From Bacteroides sp. 51 (GTDB taxonomy: Bacteria > Bacteroidota > Bacteroidia > Bacteroidales > Bacteroidaceae), in contig NZ_QVMI01000001.1 in NCBI RefSeq assembly GCF_010500965.1, forward strand, positions 135,884-199,883: a stretch of DNA of 64,000 bases. The letters run 5' to 3'. The translations under genes were made by a program, and so were the position numbers. Positions 50,927 to 61,300 of the stretch are shown here, piece after piece (within the stretch, counting starts at the first letter, position 1; each line of letters starts with the position of its first letter). Below the pieces are notes generated by a model, which was not told the origin of the DNA, searched no databases, and saw only the letters and a list, made by a program, of their open reading frames with translations.

Positions 50927-53254
50927 TTAATAATTTGTAATCCCAGCCTGCCGTAATAGCGCCTCAAGATAGTAATAGTCTGCATAAGAAATAGGTGAAT
51001 CTATCTCATCATTTTTAGGATAATTCCCAGTAGAATGCAGCAACAGAAACCCTTGTTCCGTTCCGCTCTTTGCCTGATAATGCGCTTCAAGATTATCAAT
51101 AATCGTATCCGCCCATTTCCTATACGTAGCATTCATTGGTGCAGCAGCATACCCTGCAAGTTCATACAAGCCGGAAGCAAAAACCGTAGCAGCCGACGCA
51201 TCACGTGGTGATTGTGGTATGGCCGGGTCTTTCATGTCCCAATAAGGAATCAGATCAGCCGGCATATCGGACAGGTTAAAGAAGAACCCTGCGATCTTTT
51301 CCGCTTGTTCCAGATAAGCCGGGTCTTTGGTAAAACGGTAACACATTGTGTAACCATACAGTCCCCAGGCTTGTCCGCGGCTCCAGATAGATTCATCATG
51401 GATTCCCTGATGAGTTGCCTTAGCAGCCACCTGCCCGGTAATAGTATCGTAACTAACCACATGATAGGACGAATAATCATTGCGGAAGTGATTCTTCAAT
51501 GTCGTATTCGCATGATTCACCGCTATTTTATGATAGATGGAATCGCCGGTTTCTTGTGTTGCCCAGAACAGAAGTTCAAGGTTCAGCATATTGTCGATAA
51601 TCACCGGAAAATCCCACTTGTCTTTATTATGGTCCCACGAACGAATGGCTTTTACCGACTCACGATACCGTGAGATTAAAGATTTAGCAGCTTGCAGAGC
51701 GACATCTTTATAGGATCTTTCGCCTGTAAGATGATAAGCCTGACCGAAAGAGTTGTAAATAATAAAACCCAGATCGTGTGTACCTGTAAACCGTTTCATC
51801 TCCTCAATAGGCCAGGTATAGCTAACAGCCTGCTGACGCCAGTAACTCTGGTGATTATAAGCATACATCTGCCACAAGCTACCCGGAAAGAAACCCGAAC
51901 ACCAGTCGCGTGGTGCAACAAGGCGCAGGCTACCGTCTTTCTCTACCGTACGGGGGCTTACGAGTTTCTTGTTTGCTGCTTCCCTTTTGGCTTTTTCAGT
52001 GCATTCCATCGCATATTTCAACTGACCGGTAGCAAAAGCAAAAGCGTTATCTACTACATCAGCTTTGACATAAAGCAGATTGAAACGGTCTTTCCAGCTG
52101 ATTTCAATATGGGTTCTATATAGATGCAGATAATCAGTACGGGAAGGATTAAAAGTATATATCCGATATAGGTCCTCACTAAGTTTCTGTTGTTTTACTT
52201 CCCACTCACTTATTTGTTCGTAAGGCCACTCAGAAACATCTTTTCCTAAATATGGGGTTATGTAATCTACAGCTTTATAGAAATTGCGACCATCGGGAGA
52301 GGTGGAATCATCAATGGATATACCCATTTTCTGTGCCATCAGAAAAATATCAATCATATGATGCAGATTAAACTGGGAATACCCGAAAGCAAGCGTTCTT
52401 CTTAACTCCTGGGGCTGACGGCCATCGGGTTCTATTTGAGTAAAGATACGCTTCTGGGGAAATTCTTTTATCAAACGTTCGGCAACATCTTTTTTACCCG
52501 AATAAATAGCAAAAGCGATAACCTGAGCATCATGGGCAACAGCATGGTTGTTTTTCTGACTTGACTCTTCCTGACCTTGTTCACTGGTCAATATCCAGTT
52601 CGAAAGTTCTCCGAACCAGGCTTTAAGTTGTTTTGAATCTTTAGCGGTGAATGACTTGGATTGCTCTAATAATTGTACGCCATCCAGCATCTCTACGAAT
52701 GAGTAAGTATCAATTACCCCATAACAACGCCCTTTATCGTTATTACGCCCGGGAACCACTTGTGCATAATTCAGGTTGGGATTCATTTTGGTTGCCTTAT
52801 CAAAGAACCATATCCTGATCAGTTCTGTTGCTTTCCGCGCATATTTCTCATCACCGCTGAAATACCAGGCCAATGATAGCGTTGTTACTCTTTCGGCAAA
52901 CTCACCCAAACGTACACGGTCAAGCTTCTCAAGTTCGGGATTCGATTCACCATCACGTTGAATATACGGTAATCCATCGGGCTTTGTAGGATCGGGCCAG
53001 AAGTAACGGGCCTGACTCATATAATCATGTTTACTTCCACTAGCCGGAGTTTTGTCTTTCATTATCACAGAAAGAGGCTCCATGGTTAGTGCTTTCTCTG
53101 CATCATCCAACAAAGCCTGATAAGCTGTTGCATAAGCAGGTTTATGAAGTGACTCTTTTACTTCTTTTAAATGCTCCGGATTCCAGATGGACTGCGCGTT
53201 TACTCCCACCATCCAGACCAAAAGCAATACAATGATTGTACTTTTCTTTTTCAT
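50927..53254 (-). CDS. polysaccharide lyase (alginate-lyase fold) - GH88 fusion (PUL-A)
   Basis: 775 residues, two enzymes in one chain. Signal peptide (cleavage VNA-Q). The N-terminal about 390 residues match the alpha-toroid alginate_lyase fold (PYIQRDGESNPEL, WFFDKATKMNPNLNYAQ, KNNHAVAHDAQVIAFA, catalytic-type Asn/His and EPDGRQPQELRRTLAFGYSQ), closest in memory to family PL38. The C-terminal part from about 395 is GH88 unsaturated glucuronyl hydrolase, with probable catalytic Asp in HDLGF and IIDNMLNLELL and a DASAA motif. The lyase would cut uronan chains by beta-elimination and the GH88 would release the unsaturated uronic acid at once. Confidence 0.9.
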   Translation of the reverse strand: MKKKSTIIVLLLVWMVGVNAQSIWNPEHLKEVKESLHKPAYATAYQALLDDAEKALTMEPLSVIMKDKTPASGSKHDYMSQARYFWPDPTKPDGLPYIQRDGESNPELEKLDRVRLGEFAERVTTLSLAWYFSGDEKYARKATELIRIWFFDKATKMNPNLNYAQVVPGRNNDKGRCYGVIDTYSFVEMLDGVQLLEQSKSFTAKDSKQLKAWFGELSNWILTSEQGQEESSQKNNHAVAHDAQVIAFAIYSGKKDVAERLIKEFPQKRIFTQIEPDGRQPQELRRTLAFGYSQFNLHHMIDIFLMAQKMGISIDDSTSPDGRNFYKAVDYITPYLGKDVSEWPYEQISEWEVKQQKLSEDLYRIYTFNPSRTDYLHLYRTHIEISWKDRFNLLYVKADVVDNAFAFATGQLKYAMECTEKAKREAANKKLVSPRTVEKDGSLRLVAPRDWCSGFFPGSLWQMYAYNHQSYWRQQAVSYTWPIEEMKRFTGTHDLGFIIYNSFGQAYHLTGERSYKDVALQAAKSLISRYRESVKAIRSWDHNKDKWDFPVIIDNMLNLELLFWATQETGDSIYHKIAVNHANTTLKNHFRNDYSSYHVVSYDTITGQVAAKATHQGIHDESIWSRGQAWGLYGYTMCYRFTKDPAYLEQAEKIAGFFFNLSDMPADLIPYWDMKDPAIPQSPRDASAATVFASGLYELAGYAAAPMNATYRKWADTIIDNLEAHYQAKSGTEQGFLLLHSTGNYPKNDEIDSPISYADYYYLEALLRQAGITNY

Positions 53255-53273
53255 GGTATACGATTCTATGTTT

Positions 53274-55955
53274 TCAAATAAGTTTTCTTAGCTTGATTCC
53301 GCTCAGGAAGCTCCTTCCGCTTACATTTTCAAGGCGCACCTGAACGCCATCGCCATTTGCCGGAACAATAAAACGCTTACGGGTTGCATGAAAGTATCCG
53401 GCAGCTTTCCCCGGTGAGTAGGCTTCTTCTACGCGAACGCCGTTCATGTAAATATGGAAAGCATTCTCCTGAACGGCCATATCTTCCTTTTCACCGGATA
53501 ATTGATAAGCAAGTTTCTCCGTCGGGCGGAATATATCGGTAAAGAGTAGTTCTACCTCATACGTACCATCGGGCACATCAAAACGATATCCGGCAGGATT
53601 TATCTGCATAGTCTGGAAAAGAGGCCCATCGGTGGTATTTATAATTTCGGTTTGGGTGCTGCCCGGTGTATTATTCTTAGTTCGACCTTCTGTTTGGTTT
53701 TCTGTTTGACCCTTTGTGGGTAAATATCCCCATGACCCCGTTACATATGGTTGATCGGGTAGCCATACCAGGTTGTTTTCTTCGCCAGCAAAGAAACAGT
53801 TACTACCTACATTTATCGCCAATTCTACCCCATTGATCGAGTTCTTATCGAATTGTAAAGGAATGGCAAGGAAGCGAACACGTACACCATCTTCAAGCCA
53901 GTCGCCATCTTTGGATACCGCAACAGCCCGAAGCATATGTTCGCCGGTAGAAAACGGTACGGAATAGACTACGGTATAATTCTCGCTTTTCTTTTTACCC
54001 AAAGAGGTTCCATTCATAAAAAGTTCTACCTCGGGCAGGTTGGTATAAATCTTCACCGGTTGCATGACAGGGTTGTCGCCATCCTGCACTCCTGCTCTGT
54101 TGTCCCAATCCCTGGAAGCCACATGCAACACCGGGATGTCCTTACGGAATACGGATTTATAATAGTAAAATACATCTTTAGGCGTACGGTCGGCATAAAC
54201 CAATCCTTTATTGTTGATACGTGGCATGGATTCATCACGCAGAGCCGACGAGAAGTCTATAAAGTTCCAGTGAGTACCTCCCATGATGTATTTCTCCCGT
54301 TCAATGACAGGAATATAGTGTTCCAGATAAGCCTGTTGATACTCTATGCTAAAGTCAAAACTTTTAGGAGCCAGGGAGTGAAGCCGTTTATCGGAGCCTG
54401 CACCATATTCGCTCACAATCATAGGGTGAGTGGGGTGCTTCTTATGCTGATCTTCCAGGAAGCGATCGAATCCGCTAAAGGTTCCACCATACCAACCCTG
54501 ATAAAGGTTCCAACCGACAATATCCGTAATTTCTCCCAATCCAACGGTATTATATGAATTACTACCGTGAAATGCCATGGTGCTTATCCGGTAAGGGTCT
54601 TCTTCCTTTAGTGCTTTCTCTAAACGATTTGCCAGCGTAAGTGTCCGTTCAAGAACTGGTTTCAATTCTTGTTCTGTTTTATAACGACGTTGGGTGACAA
54701 GAAGAATCTCATTCATATATCCCCAGGTAATCACCGAAGGATGATTATAATGTTGCCGTATCATTTCGTGAAGGTTTTGTTCGCAAGCATCGCCATAGCC
54801 ATCGGTATCCGGTACAATATCAATCACAGGAATCTCTTCCCAGGCAAGGATGCCCAATTTATCGCATTGTTCGAGGATGGCAGCATCTTGCGGATAGTGG
54901 GAAATACGCAGAAAGTTTATCCCCATATCTTTCATCAATAGCATATCGCGACGATGGGTTTCGTCGAGCAGTGCTACACCATAAGGCTTCTGGTCCTGGT
55001 GACGGCACATGCCTCTGAGTTTATAAGGCTTATCGTTCAGGAAAAAACCTTCGGCTGCATCAAAACGAAACCAACGGAAACCTGTATAATGACTTACTTT
55101 ATCTTTTATTTCTTTGGTTTTACTGTCGCGGATTACAGTCTCAACCTTATATAGATTGGGGGATTCGGGCGACCATAACTGAGGATTGATTATGGTTTTC
55201 GCTATATCATTGAACGCATACAGTTCACCTGCATTCAGGCGTATGGTTCTCTTTATTTTCTGTTGAATATCTCCATTGGGAGTAATGATGGTATGCTCCA
55301 ATTCCACTTGTGATTTTACCGGAGCATCGTTCTTTATCTCCCCTTTAATCGTAAGGGAGGCTTCTTTCCCGGACACCTGAGGGGTTTGAATAAATATTCC
55401 CCCGGAGGCCATATTGGTAAGGTTTATATGTTGTTTATGCGTTGCAATCAACCAAACATCCCGATATATGCCACCGAAAAAGGTGAAATCACCAGAGATG
55501 GGTGGGATATCTATACAGCCGTTGTCTATACAAACAGCGATAACATTAGGAGAAGTGAATGAACAGTAAGGTGTGGCATCAAAAGTAAAAGCAGTGTATC
55601 CACCGCGATGTTCGCCAACCAACTGTCCGTTAATATATACCTGGGCAGCCTTACTGGCAGCCTCGAATTTCAGGAAGATCTGTTTATCTTTCCAAGATTG
55701 AGGTAAGGAGAAGGTTTTACGATACCAACCCTTACCTTTATAATAATCTTTATGTGTGTAAGCATCCGTATTCCATGTGTGGGGAATGGAAACCACTTCC
55801 CAATCTTTATCATTAAAAGAAGATTCTTCTGCCTTGGTTATGTCGCCTTTATAGAATCTCCATCCATCGTTTATGGTTTTCTGTTCACGCTGAGCGATAA
55901 GAGAGATCAAAGGACAATACAATAATAAAAAAGCAAGAATTAATCGATGTTTCAT
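53274..55955 (-). CDS. GH2 hydrolase with C-terminal malectin-like domain (PUL-A)
   Basis: 893 residues, signal peptide about 1-21. Standard GH2 domains with acid/base Glu416 in WGYMNEILL and nucleophile Glu516 in PMIVSEYGAG. N-N-K at 581-583 (NNKGLVYADR). The last 130 residues form a malectin/CBM57-like beta domain (YRFDVPDGTYEVELLFTD, FHIYMNGVRVEE), a carbohydrate-binding module. Probably beta-galactosidase or beta-glucuronidase acting on the oligosaccharides left by the lyase. Follows a hairpin and the surface lipoprotein gene. Confidence 0.93.
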   Translation of the reverse strand: MKHRLILAFLLLYCPLISLIAQREQKTINDGWRFYKGDITKAEESSFNDKDWEVVSIPHTWNTDAYTHKDYYKGKGWYRKTFSLPQSWKDKQIFLKFEAASKAAQVYINGQLVGEHRGGYTAFTFDATPYCSFTSPNVIAVCIDNGCIDIPPISGDFTFFGGIYRDVWLIATHKQHINLTNMASGGIFIQTPQVSGKEASLTIKGEIKNDAPVKSQVELEHTIITPNGDIQQKIKRTIRLNAGELYAFNDIAKTIINPQLWSPESPNLYKVETVIRDSKTKEIKDKVSHYTGFRWFRFDAAEGFFLNDKPYKLRGMCRHQDQKPYGVALLDETHRRDMLLMKDMGINFLRISHYPQDAAILEQCDKLGILAWEEIPVIDIVPDTDGYGDACEQNLHEMIRQHYNHPSVITWGYMNEILLVTQRRYKTEQELKPVLERTLTLANRLEKALKEEDPYRISTMAFHGSNSYNTVGLGEITDIVGWNLYQGWYGGTFSGFDRFLEDQHKKHPTHPMIVSEYGAGSDKRLHSLAPKSFDFSIEYQQAYLEHYIPVIEREKYIMGGTHWNFIDFSSALRDESMPRINNKGLVYADRTPKDVFYYYKSVFRKDIPVLHVASRDWDNRAGVQDGDNPVMQPVKIYTNLPEVELFMNGTSLGKKKSENYTVVYSVPFSTGEHMLRAVAVSKDGDWLEDGVRVRFLAIPLQFDKNSINGVELAINVGSNCFFAGEENNLVWLPDQPYVTGSWGYLPTKGQTENQTEGRTKNNTPGSTQTEIINTTDGPLFQTMQINPAGYRFDVPDGTYEVELLFTDIFRPTEKLAYQLSGEKEDMAVQENAFHIYMNGVRVEEAYSPGKAAGYFHATRKRFIVPANGDGVQVRLENVSGRSFLSGIKLRKLI

Positions 55956-55987
55956 GGCTACGGATTTTAATTAAGAAGAAGAGGGAG

Positions 55988-56024
55988 GAGACAGAATATC
56001 TATGATGAACTAGGATTCTGTCTC
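55988..56024 (-). other. intra-operon hairpin after the surface-lipoprotein gene
   Basis: GAGACAGAAT (55988-55997) and ATTCTGTCTC (56015-56024) form a 10-bp stem with a 17-nt loop. It sits between the susCD/lipoprotein part and the enzyme part of the operon, without a proper T-run. A processing site or partial terminator that keeps susCD transcripts more abundant is plausible. Confidence 0.6.
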
Positions 56025-56068
56025 TCAACACTCTTCACATTTATACCTATTGATACTTATGGAACTAA

Positions 56069-56632
56069 TTACTTCACGTTCACTTTTACCTTATAATTTT
56101 TAGTAAATGCTCTTACTTCATAATCCTTTGTTTGGCTATTAACGATATTATCCGGATGAGAGATCTCGCCAGCCACAGGATCAAAAGTCAAGACATCAAA
56201 AGAACCTTTATTTACGTTCAGAGCTTTCACATAAATATTCTTCACGTCCTTCTTTGCTTGCGAGAAAGTCATAGAGAAGGCATTATCTGCACCGGGTTCC
56301 AGTACTGTGCCTTTATCATCTACTATTTGATAATCGACTCCACGTTTCAAGTCGGAAGCACCAGTGGATACGTAATAATAAACCACGACATCATACGAAC
56401 GAATACGTTCACTATGGAACTGAACAGGGATTTCAATGGTGCTACCTTGGTCTACATTATACTGTACTTTATTATTGTTGAAATTGTTTTTGTCTCCCCA
56501 GTTCTCAAAGCCAAAGTAATATACATGTTCCATAGCAGGGTCTCCATTGCCCCACTCATCATTATCACAGCCTACAAATGTGCAGCACAATACGGCTACC
56601 AACAATTTGAATATATATTTCATAACTTTCAT
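56069..56632 (-). CDS. surface lipoprotein, SusE-like position (PUL-A)
   Basis: 187 residues with lipobox FVGC (Cys22). Beta-rich body: YYFGFENWGDKNNF, VVVYYYVSTGASDLKRGVDY and DVKNIYVKALNVNK, resembling a Calx-beta or immunoglobulin-like fold with a DUF4984/DUF4843-type look. Small proteins in this place after susD serve as accessory surface glycan-binding proteins. I cannot assign the family with certainty. ATG at 56623 is an alternative start. Confidence 0.78.
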   Translation of the reverse strand: MKVMKYIFKLLVAVLCCTFVGCDNDEWGNGDPAMEHVYYFGFENWGDKNNFNNNKVQYNVDQGSTIEIPVQFHSERIRSYDVVVYYYVSTGASDLKRGVDYQIVDDKGTVLEPGADNAFSMTFSQAKKDVKNIYVKALNVNKGSFDVLTFDPVAGEISHPDNIVNSQTKDYEVRAFTKNYKVKVNVK

Positions 56633-56644
56633 TTTTTTATTTAA

Positions 56645-58306
56645 TTATTCCCAACCTGGATTCTGAACAATGGCATTGCCTGTCAATGATATCTCGTTCA
56701 ATGGAATCGGATATAAATAGTCCTTCTTCGGATCAAAACGACGAGATTCTTTAAGTTCTATCACATATACGTCTTCCTGATCGTAAACTTTCACTCCATT
56801 TAGCATACCATTTGCATCTGTCAAACGGGCCTGTAGGTCTTTGCGAGCTTTTGATGTTTCATCGTCCACAAACTTAGCACCTACAATATATTGAGGCAAT
56901 ACATTCTCGGCAATTTTCCATCGGATAATATCATCATACCTCATGTTTTCATCGATAAATTCAACTGTTCTTTCACGACGAATTTCTTCAAGCATATTCA
57001 AACTGTTCGCTGCAACGAACTCATTAGTTAATTTAACATCGAAACCTACTCTATTACGCATCAGATTAATGGTTTTATCCAATTCGCTGTTTGTAATCGC
57101 ACCGTTGTATTCGTACAATGCTTCAGCATAAGTAACGAGAACTTCAGCATAACGAATAATCATTTTATCGACATCCTCTTTACTATTTGTACTCCATTGG
57201 TCGAGCATAAATCCCTTCTTCAAAGAATACCCGTTGCCATGTTGATTTGAGAATGGTTGATATTCACCTTTATATGCTTCTTCACCTATTTTATACACAG
57301 TCATCAGTAATCGTGGGTCGCGATTTTCCAAAGCAGAATCAAAGCTATCTTCCACAACTGGTTTCTTGACTGATTTATCACGTGGAAGACCATCATTGTA
57401 TAGGAACAAGTCTACCATCTGGCGAGTTACAGAAACAGAGTTCTCCATTTGGCGAGAGTTACCGTGAGTAGTTGTAGGTGCCCCATTAGGGCCATATACC
57501 TTAACAAAAATATTCTCTTTGTTACCAGAACCTTCACCATCAAAGTAAAATAGTTTTTGGAAATCCGGGAATAAAGAATGTCCCTCTTTCATTACTGCTT
57601 CACAAGCATCAAGTGCAATCTTAAGATGTGCTTTGGCATCACCACCCGATAGGCTATGGTATTTGGTCAATGTTCCAATATAAAGTCCAATGCGAGCTTT
57701 CATTGCCAGTGCCGATGAACGGCTTGCCCGGCCCCAATCGCTAGAAGAAGCTGCAATCGCTGAGTGTTTGGGCAACCATTGTATTGCAAAGTCTAAATCT
57801 TCATAACATTGAGCAATAACTTCTTCCAAGGTATTACGTCCTTTAAGTATCTCAGGATCATCTGTTGTGTCGAAAGGTTGTAGCATCATCGGCACACCAC
57901 CATAACGTTTTGCAAGTGCGAAATAGTTGTATGCACGGAAGAAGCGAGCTTCGGCCAACCAACGGTTTTTAGCATCTTCCGGTATTGGGGTATTCACGGC
58001 CTTAGCCAAGATATTATTTGACACATATATCTTACGATATACGTCACGCCAGTTTGTATCGTCTGTGGAAGGTACAGACCGGCTACCACTTGAAGTATCA
58101 TCGGCAGATGTTCCTACTAACTCATCGGAACGTTTGTCGTGCCAGAATCCACCCAATTGTTCGTATAAACGGTTACAAGCACCACGCAAATCATTTTCTG
58201 TTTTCCAGAATGCCGCATCAGTCAATGTAGTTTCAGGTAGCCTGTCGAGCTCACAGCCTGCAAACAGTAATACTGAGGCGATTAATAATAATGATATCTT
58301 TTTCAT
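56645..58306 (-). CDS. susD: SusD-like glycan-binding lipoprotein (PUL-A)
   Basis: The frame extends up to 58351 but I choose the ATG at 58306, which starts the signal peptide MKKISLLLIASVLLFAGC (Cys18); 553 residues. SusD features: WLAEARFFRAYNYFALAKRYGGVP, LEEVIAQCYEDLDFAI, ALAMKARIGLYIGT, RYAEVLVTYAEALYEY, RRERTVEFIDENMRYDDIIRW. Starts 14 nt after susC; partner of the SusC-like transporter. Confidence 0.95.
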   Translation of the reverse strand: MKKISLLLIASVLLFAGCELDRLPETTLTDAAFWKTENDLRGACNRLYEQLGGFWHDKRSDELVGTSADDTSSGSRSVPSTDDTNWRDVYRKIYVSNNILAKAVNTPIPEDAKNRWLAEARFFRAYNYFALAKRYGGVPMMLQPFDTTDDPEILKGRNTLEEVIAQCYEDLDFAIQWLPKHSAIAASSSDWGRASRSSALAMKARIGLYIGTLTKYHSLSGGDAKAHLKIALDACEAVMKEGHSLFPDFQKLFYFDGEGSGNKENIFVKVYGPNGAPTTTHGNSRQMENSVSVTRQMVDLFLYNDGLPRDKSVKKPVVEDSFDSALENRDPRLLMTVYKIGEEAYKGEYQPFSNQHGNGYSLKKGFMLDQWSTNSKEDVDKMIIRYAEVLVTYAEALYEYNGAITNSELDKTINLMRNRVGFDVKLTNEFVAANSLNMLEEIRRERTVEFIDENMRYDDIIRWKIAENVLPQYIVGAKFVDDETSKARKDLQARLTDANGMLNGVKVYDQEDVYVIELKESRRFDPKKDYLYPIPLNEISLTGNAIVQNPGWE

Positions 58307-58320
58307 AATAAGTCTACGAT

Positions 58321-61300
58321 TTAAAATGTAACATTTACACCCACTGTCCATGTGCGGAAGAAAGGATAATAAGTTGCTTTAGCGTCGTTTCCAACCTCGG
58401 GGTCGAATACCGAAAGTAGGTTGCTGTGTTCCCAAAGGTCGGCGCCCGATACATAAACTCTTAGTTTTTCAAGGACATTCTTCTTAACTGGTACGGTATA
58501 TCCTAACGTTACGTTCTTAAGACGAATATATGAAGCATCCTGCACCCATTTATCGGAAGGATGATAGTTAAATGCTTCCTGGTTATTGTAGTTATACAAC
58601 CGTGGCCAATACCCTTCTTTAATCAAGTTGCCTTCGGCATCAACCTGACAATAATCGCGATGAATTGTCCAAGGCATTAATGAAGTTTGGCTTAATGGCG
58701 CTAATGTTCCCGAGTTTACCAGTATTTTACGCTTTCCAACACCTTGGAACATCATTGAGAAGTCAAATCCCTTCCATTGAGCAGCAAGGTTAATACCATA
58801 CAGATATCTTCCTGTTGTGTTTCCTAAACAAACCAAGTCGCCAGAATCGCCAGGTTTTCCTTCGCCTGAACCTATCTTATGATTGCCATCCCCTTGTGCT
58901 ACATATTTAACATCACCACCGGAAACTTTACCATTTTGGAATGATTCGTATCCAGGATGGGCTTTTTGATATTCGAGATATTCTTCACGGCTTTTCCAGT
59001 ATCCATCGGTTTTGTATCCCCAAATTGAGTTGATAGGGTAACCTTCGAGCAGCTTTACTGTCCCAGCCGAAACTACATCAATTCCATTATATTCAACCAG
59101 TTCGTTTTGGCTATCGGATATATTGAAGCTAACCTGATAGTTAACATCTTTGATTTTGTCCTTCCAACCAATCACAAAGTCCCATCCCCATGTTTTGAGT
59201 TTACCAACGTTAGCATTAGGTGTTTTAATACCAATCTGCGTAGGGAGATTCACTGTAGCCAACATATCATTATTATACTTCCAATAATAATCAGCAGTAA
59301 TATTCAACCGGTTGTTGAGTAAACCTAAATCAAGACCAATATTCGTAGATTCAATGGTTTCCCAGGTTTTTGATTTTGAAGCTAATACATCTTGGTAATA
59401 GAAACCATCACCCTGATATTTACCACTGGAAATTAATGGCAGGTAGTCATAAAGGCCTAATACCGCGCCATTACCCAATTGCCCCCAAGAAGCACGCACT
59501 TTAAGATTATTGATCTGCTCTATATTGAACCACTTTTCTTCGTTAATTCTCCATGCTACAGAGAATGAAGGGAAAGCTTTCCAACGCTTGTCCGGATCAA
59601 GACGTGAGCTACCGTCATAACGTACATTAGCTTCGAACAAATAGCGATCTGAAAAGTTGTAGTTAATGCGACCAAAGTATGACATTATTGACCAAGGTTC
59701 GATCAAGTCTTTCAATGTAGTATTTGAAGCTTCTGAAGTATCATAGTAATTGAAAGAAAAGAAATCATTAGATATCATATTCTTTGCTGTACCTTCAATT
59801 TCGTCTTTACGATAATTCTCATATGTAGAACCACCAAGCAAATTGATTGTATGTCTACCCAAGTTCAGATCATAATGAACAGTCGCTTCAAAAAGGTCGT
59901 GATAATCATTATTTTTCTTTTTATTCAGTTCATTCGGATTATTCACCTGAAAACGGGGAGGATCTACAGCACCTACGCGATTATACCAGATCAAATGACG
60001 CTTTTTAGTTTCTTGTGAATAATATCCAGCCTTTCGTGAAGCACTCAAATTAACCCGAAGTCCTTTTACTACATTCTTAATAGTTAATGTACCTTTAGCC
60101 ATAAAAGTTTCGTACTGACTCTTTCTAGTACCGCCATTTTTCATAATATCTATGGCATTCTGTTGCAAGTCACCATTATAGGGGCTTTCATTAATATCTT
60201 CTTCGGGGTTGTATATTGGCTGACGACCACGAACGCGATAAAGACGTTCCAGAATATTGGTTGCTCCATAAGGAGAATCTTCCGTAAACTTACCTTGATA
60301 ATTTGCATTCAAACTAAAAGAAAGATAGTCGTTCAATTCTGCATTAATCTTTGCACGTAAATTGAAACGTTCATTGCTATCGGGACCATATTTCAATAAA
60401 CCATCTTTTGTGAAGTAGTTGGCAGATACCAGATAATTAAGGTCTTTTGTTCCCCCGCTAACAGAAACCGAATGGTTGTGCTGAGTAGTATAATCCTTAA
60501 CTCCTTCGTCTATCCAGTTTGTGGCCTGAAAGAAATCCCAGCGATTATTCGTTGGATTCTCACGATAGTTAAAGTTAGGATTTCCAATCCATGAACTTTG
60601 TTCATCATTCCACTCGGGAGTACCGCCGGTATTTACACGCGATTCATTAATAAGCATTTGCTCTTCCCATGCCGGAAGACGTTCGGGCATATTACCCGGA
60701 GAGTTAACAGCAAAGTATCCATTGTAAGTAATCTGAGGCTTACCACTCTTCCCGTTTTTTGTTGTAACAAGAACAACTCCAGCCGCTGCCCGCGCACCAT
60801 AAATAGCAGAAGCAGCAGCGTCTTTCAGAACTGAAATAGATTCAATATCACTGGGGTTCAAGAGTGTAAGATCGCCTTCTATACCATCAATCAACACCAA
60901 AGTTTGTGTATCATTAGTCGATGAAAAGCCACGAATACGCATACCCGAAGTTTCTGAACCGGGCTGTCCACTACTTCTTAATACTGCAACACCAGGCATT
61001 TCACCCTGAAGTGAAGTAAGCACATCGCTCGAAGGCTTAGAGGCAATCGCATCTCCTTCAATAGCAGAAACCGCACCCGAAAGATTCACTTTCTTTTGAA
61101 CTCCATATCCCACTACGACTACCTCATCCAGCGTTTTGGAATCTTCTTTGAGTAGAATAGTGCCTTTTACGTTTTCCGCTTTCATTTCCTGAGTCAGATA
61201 TCCTATATAAGAAAAGGACACCATTGCACCAGCATTTACTTTAATTGAGAATTTACCATCAAAGTCGGTGATGGTTCCGTTTGTTGTACCCTTTTCTAAA

